From Rusavskia elegans (taxonomy: Eukaryota > Ascomycota > Lecanoromycetes > Teloschistales > Teloschistaceae), in contig SAUG01000122.1 of the NCBI GenBank assembly GCA_011316305.1, positions 62,001-126,000 of the forward strand: DNA of 64,000 nucleotides. The letters are read 5' to 3'. This document shows positions 1-12,400 of this stretch, piece after piece. The position numbers and the translations under genes are program-made. How positions within the stretch are numbered: the first letter of the stretch is position 1; every line of letters begins with the position of its first letter. The notes beneath the pieces were generated by a model that was given only the letters and a program-made list of their open reading frames with translations, ran no database searches and had not been told where the DNA came from.

Positions 1-2634
1 TTACTTAGAGTCCTTATAAGTAGCTCTATCGACGATTATCGAAATAGTAGAATATAAAAGGGATAGAAAGTAGTATTCTAGTTGAAAAGTAATATAGAAG
101 TAAATTTCTCCCTTTTATATCGTAGGATTTAGTGAGTTTAGTATATTTAGAAATATTCGAGTGAATTACTATAAATCCTATATAGTATAGCTATAAATCG
201 TCTTTTAGATTTTATATTTCCTGCCCTTTAGCTATATAATTCTCTATTCTGTTATATAAAGATTGTAGAAACTTACTAATTAAAATATATAGATCTAATA
301 AATCCGCTATTATATAAATATTATCGGTTTTCTCTTTAGCTTTTTATATAATTTTATCTAATATCTACTTTATAGTAAAGTATACTAATAAAAAGTACAG
401 CGAATCGACTAGTTTAGCCTTTTAGTTTTATTTATAGAATTAGTTAAGTAGGAGACCGCGTCTATAAATTTAACGAATTTAATATACCTTTCTACTATAA
501 TAATACCTTTTTATAGAATTAGGATTTGGAGATAAATATTAATATAATATAGAGTTTATATTTACTACGTTATACGGCTCTGCTAGTTTCTAGATGGCCT
601 GTTAACTTTATATTGATTTGAAGTTATATAGTAGATTAGATAGACAGTTTATTTACAGTTAGCTATTTTATAACTACTGGTTGATATTTAATACTAACGA
701 ATAAGACGTTATTAAAAACAGCGAGTTTAATATTACTAGCTGTTTTCAAAAAAAGTCTATAAATAGGCTGATTGTAGAAACTCTGAGTTAATTTTTAACA
801 GACGATGAACTCTAATATGGAGTTAGTTTATAGTAAACAGCTAGTTGATAAAGAAATTATTTCTATTTAATATTAAATCGATATTAAAACGATGTTTAAA
901 ACTATTTATAATTCTAGTATAAATAAACAATTAGTATTAATATCTAGGTACAAGTTTTAATAGTCTAGATAGTAGAGTATCTAGTAGATTCTCTAGAAAC
1001 TAGTCCCGATTGGAATAATTCGGTAGGTTTAGTATTCGAATCTCTCGGTTTTTAATTTTTTAAACTGATTTAGCGATTTAAATAGCCTAGATAAAATAAA
1101 TCGGCCTGTCGGATTAAGACCTCGAAAGGTCGATCTAGAAGCCGATAGATTAATTTTAATATTTTACGGTATTTTAAAATATAATACAGACAGCCTGTTT
1201 TATCAAAACAGTATATTTTTTAAAACAGATAAAATTAATTACGGTATCTTCGTGTAGTCTATGTTCGACATTTTGATCACGTGATGTTTTTAATAACATG
1301 ATTTAAACAGCGTGTTAACAAGCTGTTCAGGTACTAGAGGCGTCACCTAAAGTATCTACTATCGATTAATAGAACTTTTTAACAATATTATATTACTAGT
1401 TTACAGTACTACTATATTTATATCTAATAATTTCCTCGAAGCTATTCAAAATATACCCGACGACGATTCTTTAATTTTAGTCCTGGATTATATATATCTA
1501 TAAGGCCCAGAATAATAGATTAGATAAACTAGATTTTATTTAGATATTTAATAAAAAAGATATTCTATCCTATACCGAAAATAATAAGCCTTCCCTATAG
1601 ACTGAATTCTCCGACGATAATAATAAAGATAATAAGATTCTAAGTATACTAGAGATTTCGATACTACTATCTACCCGCTATAGCAGTATTACTATAGTAG
1701 TCGATATTTTAAATACTATTAAATATAAGCGATCTAAAATAGTATTTACTATAGTAAATAGAATATAATATTTTACTTAAAGAATTACGCGCTATTAGTA
1801 CTAAAGATTTTCAGAGGTTTTTAATCTTCTAGACGATAGTATAGAATTTTTACGTACCCTTTTTAAATTAGTAGTTACTTTTAAAAACTATATTAGATAA
1901 TAGCTATCTTTAATTCTCTTTCGATAGTAAAAAATCAATTTTTAGGTATAGAAATTACCGATAATAAACTCGGCGGAAAGAGCCAAACTATTTTAAAACT
2001 AAAGAATTTCTCCGATACTATTTAAATTTATCCAATATTTAATCCTATAGAACTAATTTATATTATTCTATCATCTATTTAATTGCGCTTTTAAATATAT
2101 ATATAGAAATCGTTTACTTTATTAAAAAGCTAATAGAAATTTACTATTTTAATATTTAGGCTACTTTTATTCTATTATATTCGAGTAGTTTATAAAATAT
2201 CTAAATAGCTTTCTAATCCTTTCTTCGGACGTTATTAGTTTAAAGTATATTAATTTCGAATACGAGCATTAATTAGGCGTATAGAATTATATAGGGCGCC
2301 GTTGGGCGCGTCTATACTATTAGAAAGACTTTATTTTATTAGAAATTTTATTAGAAAAAGGAGATATATCACTACGCGTCTAGGAACTTTTTCTATCTTT
2401 AAACTTTAATTAAAAAATAAGATATTATTCTATCTATTTTTTAAATACTTTAAAAGAATTCTATTTAGCCGATAATTAGTTCTATATCATTTCAGAAGTT
2501 TATATTATTAAAAAATATCTAGATATTATTTTCGACTGTTACTATAAAGACCCTAGATCTAAATTAATTAAATGTAAATCTAGATATCTAATTCGTAATA
2601 CGGTATCTATAAAAATTTCAAGCCTTTTATAATT
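1..2634. other. AT-rich DNA without recognisable gene
   Basis: This stretch lies left of the copia nest. It is TA-rich, has no supported ORF, and no protein motif could be read through the stop codons. It is probably older RIP-degraded repeat DNA, but no termini or target duplications were found. Confidence 0.6.
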
Positions 2635-2639
2635 ATTTC
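2635..2639. repeat. Target-site duplication ATTTC, left copy
   Basis: Five bases directly outside the 3' LTR that starts at 2640. The same five bases follow the far end of the element at 33700-33704. A 5-bp duplication is normal for copia integration. Confidence 0.85.
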
Positions 2640-2815
2640 TATTGAAATCATATATGTGGAATATCAAGCTTGATTTACTAAAGTAGGCTTTCGCCTGGAC
2701 TAAATATATAAAAAGGAGGTAGCAGGGCTTTAGCGCCGAGAGCTACTAGGCCTAATTAGTATAAGCGCCTTTAGTACCTTGGTATAGCTATTATACGTAA
2801 TATATACTTCTAATA
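2640..2815 (-). repeat. 3' LTR of the oldest copia element (176 bp)
   Basis: Begins TATTGAAATC (ancestral TGTTGAAATC) and ends in TTCTAATA (ancestral TTCCAACA), so the ends form the usual TG...CA inverted terminus after RIP changes. It aligns along its length with the LTRs at 7215, 15744, 26016 and 33402, all 176 bp. Confidence 0.85.
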
Positions 2816-4129
2816 CTTCTATATAAATAATATACTATATATATACCGAATATAAAAATTAAATAGACTCGCTATATACTTACTAAAAACCCTATAGAAA
2901 AAGGAGTTTATATATTATAACGGCAAGATAGATAAAGTTTAAAGAGTTTCTATAGCAGATATATATATAAAGAAGATAAGATAAAAGAATAAGATTCCTA
3001 TAGTAGATCTACGTATATAAATTATAAAAATTAAAATCTAGATAAAAGAAAATAGAGCTTCTATAGTTTCTATAGTATCCTAAACCCTTTATAGTAATAG
3101 TATACTCGGTAGAATATTAGTATAGGTACTGGTTTATAATATAGATCTATTTAAAGTATTTAAAACGGATATTACCTAATTAAAAAACCGTATCTAGAGT
3201 TTCGATAATCGAAAATACCTATCTAGTAGTAGGTTATAGATATTATTAGTTATTATTAATACCGCCGAAGTACTAAAGGGTATAGATATTATATTTTTCT
3301 TAATTTATTAAAAAATATATACTAAATATCTATTAGAATATTATAAACCTTTATAGATATTTTAAAGATTATATTACCTAGATAGTTCTAGATATAGAGA
3401 TATTTACTATAGCTTTAAAAATTAATATAAGTTTTCGAATGATTAATAATTATAGTATTCTAATAATACTATTTCTAGAATTCCTATAGAATTCTATAGT
3501 TATTTTTATAATATAGCTAGATAGCGAAAACTCCGATATATATTTATATATTATTACTATCTTGCTATAAATAGTTAAAGATATCGCGATTCCGAAAGCT
3601 ATTAATATTATTTTTTATCTAATAGCGTTTAGATTCGAAGCTTAAATAGGATAGTATCCGAAGATAAAGAAAAAGTAAATTATTATTATAGTTTATATAG
3701 GCAATATATATCCGAAAGTTATTAAATAGTTTATTAAATACTTCGATATATATATATATAGGTTAAACTTTCTAGAAATATAGAAAGTAAAATTAAATTT
3801 TAAAAGGCTATCTAAATCTATAGTAGCAATAAATAGTATTAAATAGGAGTATAGGATATAGAAAATCGAATAGTATAGTTAATATATTAGACGGTATAGA
3901 ATTAGTAAAAATATATTTAAAAATATAATAATAGTAGATAGCAGGCGAAAATAAATAGCGGGCGGCTAGCGGCTAGAATACTAACTAGTCTATACCCGCG
4001 CGCTAGTTCCGAAAAACCATATATAAAATTTAAATAGTCTACTAGATAGTTAAAATATATTTTACTAATATTAAAGCTAGTTAATATATTAAATCTAATA
4101 TAGAATTTAGTAGAATATAGACTAAAGGT

Positions 4130-7100
4130 ATTCTTTTAGTATTTTATTACTAAAATAGAAAGATAAATCCGGGTATAGATACCTATATACGAATTTAAAT
4201 TAAATATATTATCGGAAAGTATAGAAAAGATATAGCGATTTAAAAATAATATAAATATTTTCTAGGTAGATTTATAGAATCTAGAATTATTTAAAGGTTT
4301 AACTATTTCTTATAGTATATATTATACTTTCCGAAGATAATATTTATAGATATATAGTAATCGCTAGTACCCCGGATTTAATTATATTCCGGAAGAAATT
4401 ATTATTAGGAAGGATTTTTATAATTTAAATAGATTATTACTATTATTATTTTATATTTAGAATATTTTTAGGTTTTTAAATTTAAGCGCTATATAGAAGG
4501 CTATAAATTTACTTTTATTTAGGACTTAAGTAAATCTATTAGCTACTATTTAATCCGTTAGAATATATTAAAAATCAATAGTTTTATTTATAACTTTCTC
4601 CTATAAAAACTTAATATAGATATTAATATATTTAGTATAACCATAGAATTAAAGGTCTTTAGTAAAGATAATAGTATTCTAGTTATTACTATAAAAGATT
4701 ACTATATTTAAAATAATATTTAGATTCTATTTATCGATTATTAATTAATTTAGAATATAATTTTACTAAATAACATCTTTAGTAGTTCTAGTTTCGCTAT
4801 CTAATTCTATTTTAGTAGTCGATATAACAATAGTAGCTTATTATTTAGATAACTAGCTAATAGTACCGGATCTAATATTAAAGATATATTTAGAAATAAA
4901 GTAATAGGTTTTATAGTTATCTACCTAATCGGCGTTAATATACCCCTGAACCTTTAATAGATCGCTATTATATATAAAAGTAAAGTAAGCTATTTTATAT
5001 AGATATTTAAAAATCCTAATAACGGCGTTCTAATAGTAGTTTATAGATATAAATAAGTATTAACTAATAATAGAAATAGTAAAAATAATATTAAAGCGGG
5101 TTCTAATTATAGTATATATTAAAGAGCCGATAATATTCTAATATTTGTATTTTATTAATAAAAAATAGTTCTAGTCGGCGGGAATAGTTTTTAAATAAAA
5201 GCTAGAATTTATAGAAAAAGAAATATTATTTTTATAAATAGTAAAACTATAATCTTTTAAAATCTATTTAATATAAATAGTTTAGTTTAATTAAATAATA
5301 TAGAGTTCCCGGTTCCTAGTAATTTTTATATCGAAGTAGAAATTAATAGAGCTTAAATCTAATATTTAAAAAAATTTATTTAGATATATTTTAATATTAT
5401 TAGAGTCCTAATATCTAGTACTATATAGAAAGATATTTTAAATATAAACGCTAATAATAATTATATTATTAAAGAAAATACTATAATCGGATTCTAGAGA
5501 TTTAAAGCTAATAGTAGTAATAAACTTAATAAAATAGCGGTACTAGATCTAAAGTAACTATTTAAAATAATAGAAAACTTTCCGGAACTTATATATTATA
5601 TTAGAATCGCTAAAACTAATAGAATATTATATATAAATTATTCTATTTATATAACTGTAAAAGAAAGCGGTTTTAATATCTATTTAATTAAGTCTTAGAC
5701 TTTAGGCGGCAGCTATAGTAAAGATAGCTTTATACAATATTAATTTAATAATAGAAGTAAAAATTCTATTAAAATTAACGCCGGCTTCTTATTTAAAACT
5801 ATAAATAATCTAGCGAGATTTAAAGCGTATAATTTTACTATTAGTATCCCTTTTAATTTTATATATCTATTTACCTTCTAGAAGATATTTTAAAGAAAAT
5901 ATTAATATTTAGATATATAGTATCTAAAAATTATTTAGTTTTAATAATACTAGTTTTTTTTCTATAGCTTTATACTATTTATTAATATAGAGTACTTCTA
6001 TAGCCTCCTTATATAACTAGAATTCGGAAGAATCTAATATTATATCTTTTTTTCATAATACTAATAAATATATAGACGTTAATAATTAGGTCTAGCGAAG
6101 AACGAATATAATTATCTAGTATCCGGAATTCGGGGTAATTATATAGAATTTTAATAATTTATTAGATAATATAAGTAGTTTATAAATAAGATATAAAAAT
6201 TTAAAAATAGGATAGTTATATATTAGAATCGGAATCCGAATTTAAATTATTAATTTTAATAATATAAAAACTATTAGATAAGTTAGCCGGTAATAGGGTT
6301 TAACTATAGGTAAAAGGAATTTAATAAAGTACTAGAATTCAATATAAAGAAGCTATTAGTTTAGATATTAATAGATAATTACTAGATTATAATTATAATC
6401 TCCTAAAATTAAATCCTTTATTCGTATACTACTATTTCTATAGAGTTTACTATTTATTTTTAGATTTTTCTAACTCCTATAGATCTAATAAATCTAGATT
6501 TTAATCTATTTTTTTAAATACTACGAAAGAAATATAGATAATCTTATTTAAAGATTTAATAGTTTATAAATAGTATTACTAAAATAATCGACTAAAATAT
6601 ATTTATAGCTTTAATTATTAAATTTCCGAATTCTTTACTATATATTAGATATACTATAGAACCTAGAATACGAAATTAGTTTAAATCTAGAGATTTACTA
6701 TATTTCTTTTTATATAAAATTATATCTAATTTACTACTAGATAATTAGAAGTATAGGAAAATAGTAATTTTAATAAATAACGGCTAATATTTTCTACTAA
6801 TACCGCTATAGACTAATATAAAATAGTTCTTATATATTAGTATTTACCCGAAATATTTAGAAGAACTATTCTATTATAGACTATTAGATATAATAGATTC
6901 CTACTAGATATTTTTATTAGTAAAGCTTTTAGATATAATATAGTTCTAAAACTTATTATTACTACGAAAATATTTAATAACGAAAATACCTTTTTTATTA
7001 TAGATATAGAAGTAGTTCTAGTATTTAAAGATTTTAGAGCTATTTTTTATTTTAATTATATAGATACCGTATTTCTACGTATTAATATTTAGAAAAATAA

Positions 7101-7214
7101 AAATATATTAGCTCCTATTATATATTACTAGAACTTTAACTATTTAAATAAATCCTATATAGTTAGTATAAACGAGATCTATAGGACCTCTATTAGGGCG
7201 GATATAGTCTTTAT
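4130..7214 (-). pseudogene. Degenerate copia pol (RNase H, RT, integrase side), oldest element
   Basis: Minus-strand remnant of pol. The reverse-transcriptase block corresponding to the MDVKTAFL region lies near 5661-5715, aligned with the same block in the copies at 12861 and 28991. The RNase H side lies near 4790-4900. Every frame is broken by stops. It ends at 7214, where the plus-strand array was inserted, and resumes near 23035. The boundaries toward the 3' region are approximate. Confidence 0.75.
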
Positions 7215-7390
7215 TATTGGAAGTACGTGTTACGTACAACAGCTGTACCAAGGTGCTAAAGGCGCTAGTGCCGATCAGGTCTAGTAGCTCTCGGCGCCAA
7301 GGCCCTACTACCTCCTTCTTATATATTTAATCCAGGCGAAAGCCTACTTTAGTAAATTAAGCTTGATATTCTATATATATAATTTTAATA
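7215..7390 (+). repeat. LTR 1 of the plus-strand copia array (176 bp)
   Basis: Starts TATTGGAAGTACG and ends in TTTTAATA. It is a full-length LTR of the same family but inverted relative to the host element. It is followed by a roughly 0.9-kb leader (7391-8288), and then a second LTR begins without any gag or pol in between. Confidence 0.85.
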
Positions 7391-8288
7391 GATTATAAAC
7401 TTAAAAGCTCTAGCCGAGTTAGTTTATAATGATTATTATCGTTATTCGCGAATATTATTTCTTTATACTTAACTTTATATCTTTATCGAATCTTTTTTCC
7501 TATCTACCCTTTAATGAATCCGATATACATTATTAAACCGTGCAAAGTATCTAATACGGCGAACGACGAAGTCTATAGTCGGTCGTACTACTGCCTATAA
7601 ATACCCCGGTAACTGCCGAAATTATAAATAGCTAAGTGGACCCTTTTTATTTTACCTTACGACCCCTTCTAGCCGTTTAAACTACTAATCTCTTTACTTT
7701 TAGATAAAACTATTAAGTCGCTAATTTACTATATATAGATACGTTATTATAGAAATATTATACTAGATACGGTTGTTTGGCTTTTAAAATTAGATCTTTA
7801 TAATTATTAGTTTTATATCCTGCTATCTAGCTAACGCTAGTTATCGGTATATATTTTATAGTAATCTAGATAGCTAAGCTCGTACTAGCTATTATAAATA
7901 AATACGGGAATCGACAACCTAGCTAACTAGGTATAGACTAGAATCTTTATAAAATAGGGAGCTAGTAGACTATAATTCTAGCTATTATATACTTCCTAAC
8001 TTTCTAATAGTCTAAATAAGCTTCTACTATTTTTAAACTAACTATTTTACTTCTAGAACTAGAACTATTAAGCCTAGCCTTCGGCCTTACTAGCTATATC
8101 GTCTGGTCCTAAATAGTATAAAAACTCGAAGCTTTCTATTTATTATGAAAGACTATTATTATATTGTTTTAATCTTATATCTATTTCTATAATATTATTA
8201 TTAAAGCTTTATATAAATCTTTATAACTTTAAAAGTTATAAATAATATTTTTTTAAAGACTATCTAATAACCTCCGGGTAAGTTAAAC
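7391..8288 (+). other. Copia 5' leader, first copy in the array
   Basis: Sequence homologous to the leader after LTR 2 (8465-9404) and, inverted, to the leaders of the two minus-strand elements. It holds no ORF. It is directly followed by another LTR, so this unit is an LTR-leader repeat that has lost its coding region. Confidence 0.75.
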
Positions 8289-8464
8289 CGGAAAGTACGT
8301 GTTACGCATAACAGTTATGCCAAGGCGCCAAGGGCGCTAGTACCAATTAGGCCTAGTAGCTTATAGTACTAAGGCCCTGCTACTTCCTTCTTATATACTT
8401 AGTTTAGGCGAAAGCCTACCTTAGTAAATTAAGCTTAATATTCTATATATATATAATTTTAATA
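8289..8464 (+). repeat. LTR 2 of the copia array
   Basis: Aligns with LTR 1 from the GAAAGTACGTG stretch to TTTTAATA. Its first few bases do not match the family start, so its 5' edge seems fused to the end of the preceding leader. It serves as the 5' LTR of the copy carrying gag and pol at 9405-15743. Confidence 0.8.
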
Positions 8465-8476
8465 GGTTATAAACCC
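8465..8476 (+). other. Primer-binding site resembling the initiator-tRNA half-molecule type
   Basis: The bases GGTTATAAACCC directly follow the LTR. The inverted copy at 33390-33401 reads GGCTATAAGCCC on its own strand. After allowing for RIP this resembles GGTTATGAGCCC, the complement of the anticodon arm of fungal initiator methionine tRNA. Priming by such an internal tRNA fragment is known for Drosophila copia. The match was made from memory of tRNA sequences. Confidence 0.55.
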
Positions 8477-9404
8477 GGAAGCTTCAGCCGAGTTAGTTTA
8501 TAATAGTTATCGTTATTCGTAAATATTATATCTTTATACTTAATACCTTTTTAGGTAACTATCGAATCTTTTTTCCTATCTATCTACCTTTCCGAATCCG
8601 AATTCGATATATATTATTAAACCGTATAAAGTATCTAATACGGCGAACGACGAAGCCTATAGTTATATTATCTATAAATACCCCGGTAACTGCCAAAATT
8701 ATAAATAGCTAAGTAGACCCCCTTTTTCGTCTTACTTTACGACCTCTGGCTACTTAAACTACTAACCTTGCTTTCGGATAGAACTATTAAGTTACTAATT
8801 ACTACGAATAGATATATTACTACTACCGTATACTATATAGGTACGTTACTACGCTAATATAGAAGGCTGGTATATATATAGGAAACTCTGCCGCGAATTA
8901 TTATATAGGGCGCTCTAGCTAACTCTATCTAGTCCTATATAGGCGCTATAGTAACCTAGATAGCCCCTACTATTATAATAAATACGGGAAACGACTACCT
9001 AGCTAACTTAGTATAGACTAGAACCCCTATAAAATAGGGGGCTAATAGACTATATTTCTAGCTATTATATTTTTTTCTAACCTCCTAATAGTCTAAACGA
9101 GTACCTACTATTTCTAAATTAACTACCGCTCGCCTCTAGAACTAGAGCTATTAAGTCTAGCCTTCGGCCTTACTAGCTAAATAGTATAAAAACTTAAAGC
9201 TTCCTATTTATTATTAAAGACTATTATTATTATATCGTTCTAATATTTAAAGCTTTATTTAATCTATTCTAAATCTTATATCTACTTCTATATTATTATT
9301 ATTATTATTATTATTAAAGCCTTATACTCATCTTTATAACCTTAAAAGTCTTAAATAATATTTTTCTTAGAAACTACTTAAGAACCTCCGGGTAAGCTAA
9401 ACCG
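8465..9404 (+). other. Copia 5' leader, second copy
   Basis: About 940 bp between LTR 2 and the gag region. It is homologous to 7391-8288 and to the inverted leaders near 25020-25956 and 32490-33401. It contains a short ATT microsatellite near 9290-9315. It is absent from the neighbouring copy that begins at 15920. Confidence 0.7.
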
Positions 9405-12400
9405 CCTATAACTTTTAATTTTCTATTAAAGACTATAGGCTCCTCTATAATTAATAGTAAATCGATTTCGCTATCTAGGGCTATTTATACCCTTTCCTTT
9501 ATTAAAATCTCCTTCTATTATATCTAAAAACGACTAGGACTTTTTTATAGCTTTTAGTCCCCTTCCGATACTCCTAAACCTAAGTAACTTATTCGGCTTC
9601 GAAATTATTATACTTTCCGGGTACTCGCTTCTAGATTTTTTTTTTAATTTATCTTTTTATAACGCTATTCTATCTAGTACGAAATTTAGTAATATATCTA
9701 TTCCTATAATATTAATAATAGATAATATTAAACTAGGGGGTTCCGGCTATTTTATTAATATAGTTCCGAAGCTCGAAACCCGCTCGGACTATAAAAATTA
9801 GGAGGAAGTAATTATAGTCTATTTCGTTTTTAATAACTTCCGAGCCGCTACTAAGGGCCCTTTATTTCCGGCTCCCTTTAATTACGAGGAAGAATATATA
9901 GAATATATCTATATAGTAATTAAGACGACCTATAGTACTAATATTAAAAATTTTATTAAAAATATTATATTAGACGCTAAAAAGATACTAGATAAATTTT
10001 AGTAAATTTATAGAACTCGACGCCTAGCTGGATACCCTCTATTATAATAGCTTTTTTAAAAGCGTAGAGGCTTATATAGCTAAATTTCGCAAGCTTACTA
10101 ATAAAATTCTAGCTATAGGCGTTATTATTTTAGAAAGCCTTTTTATTTTAAAATTCCTTCGGGGCTTTAAAGCCGCCTTTAGCTATTTTTAGACCTCGTT
10201 TACCTAAAGTAACGTTATTATTAGTAATAAGGATAAGTAAAAATAGAAAATAGTTACCCTAAATAAAACTATTAGTATTACTATTAATAAAGAATATCGC
10301 TAATATAGTAGTATAGAGTCTACTACTACTAGAACTAAGGCCTTCCTATCTATAAATAACCCGAATAAATAAGTTATCGAAGTCGACTACTATTTCTACT
10401 ATAACCGAAACGGCTATATAAAGAAAACCTATTATAGCCTTTATTTTAAATTAAAGAAGGCTTAGATAGTAGAGAAATAGAAAAACAGCGGTAGTAAACG
10501 CTAGAAAGGTAATAGTAATAGGGGTAAAAGTAAAGGAAAGGACGGTAAAGACGGTAAAAACGATAAATCTAAAAATAATAAATCTAAAAATAAAACTACC
10601 GAGTCTAAAAAGTTACTAAATTTTATTATTATAGTACCGGCTTCTATTAATTTTAGCTTTATAATTCTAGTTCCTACGGCCTTATCGGCTTTATTAAATA
10701 AACTAGACTTTACTAATAGTTAGATATTTAATTATATCTATAACTATTATACTATTTTCTAGCGGTACCTTTTTATTAAATCTATTATAAAACCTATCTA
10801 GAATAAATCTATAACCGGTATTAGAAGTACTATTAGCTTCTAACCGATTATTAAAAATACTATTATATTTAACTACTTTATTAATAATAAATACCGCCCT
10901 ATAGAATTCTATAATATTCTTTATACCCCCGGGTCCGATACTAACTTCCTATTATAAATTCAGAAGATAGGTACTAAAGTAATTATTAATAATAATAGCT
11001 TTAGCTTTAGCTTTAGTATTCCGGATTTAACGTTAACTATCTATATATATAAAGGTCTGTTCCTAATAAATATTAATACTATATAGCGCGGCTCTATAAA
11101 ATTCTTTTTTTTTTCTATTTCTTTTTCTATTTCTTTTTCTTTTCTATCTTTATTTTTATTATTAATACCCAATATAGCTTTAAAGGCCCTTATTAAAATA
11201 TCGATAGAGGTAGAAAGTATCTAGTATACCCGGCTAGGATACCTAGGTAACTAGAATTTATATAAATTAGCGAATATATTTATAGAAATCGACTTATTTA
11301 TAAATCCTTAAGTTTAAATCCGATTTCTATAAAAGATATATTCTAGGTAAATAATATAAATAGCTTTATAAAGGTTATATCCGCCCCGGTAATAGCCTAA
11401 TAGACTTTATTTATACTAACCGTATAGGTCCTATTCGAAAAAGAAAGGTTCTAGTAATATATAATAGGAGCTAATATATTTTTACTTTCCTAAATAATAA
11501 TATCTAGAAATATAGTATCTATATAACTAAATTAAAAGATATTCCCGAAATCCTAGAATACTAGAACTACTTCTACGCCTATAATAAAAAAAGCGTTTTT
11601 ATTATTAAACGTTTTTATAGTAATAACGAATTTAGAAGCTATATTATATCTAAAAGCTTTATTAATAAAGGTATCTAGTAGGAGCCTACCGTATCTAATA
11701 ATCTATAATAGAATAGTATTTCCGAATATTTCGGGTAAATATTAATATATAAAGCCTATCCTATATTAGTTTATAGCGGCTTTAGTAAGAAATATTAGCT
11801 ACTATTTATTAAAACTACTATTTTCCTATACTTCTGGTTATCTAGTAGTAAACTAGGTATAACTCTATATAAAAAAGAATATAGTAAATTTTTAGATTTA
11901 AGCCGATTCCGCGTTTTAGATTCTATAGTATACTTAATATATAGTAAAAAAATTCGGAAATTCTATAATCGGAGCTATAAATATATTTTAGTCGGTTACT
12001 TTAGTAATATTATTTATAAACTATTAAATCTTTAGAATAAAATCGTCCGTATCTTTTCCGTAGTATTTAAAGAAATAGATTAAAACCTAGATTTATTAGA
12101 TCTATAGGAATTAGAAGAATTAGAAAATAAACTTTAATAATAGCCCTTACAGAAACAGTAGCGTACTAATAGGAAGTCTAATTCTAGAAGGTTATAACTA
12201 TAATCTAATAATTTCCTTTTAATATCTAAACTAATAATTCCTCTAATATTTTATTAGACTTTTCTTACCTATAGTTAAGTTTTTCTACCGGCTAACCTAC
12301 TTACTAGACCTTATATTACTAAAGTTAATAACTCCGAATTAGATTCCGATAAATTACTACCCGATTTTTAAACTATTATACTTTACTTATAGATCGACCG

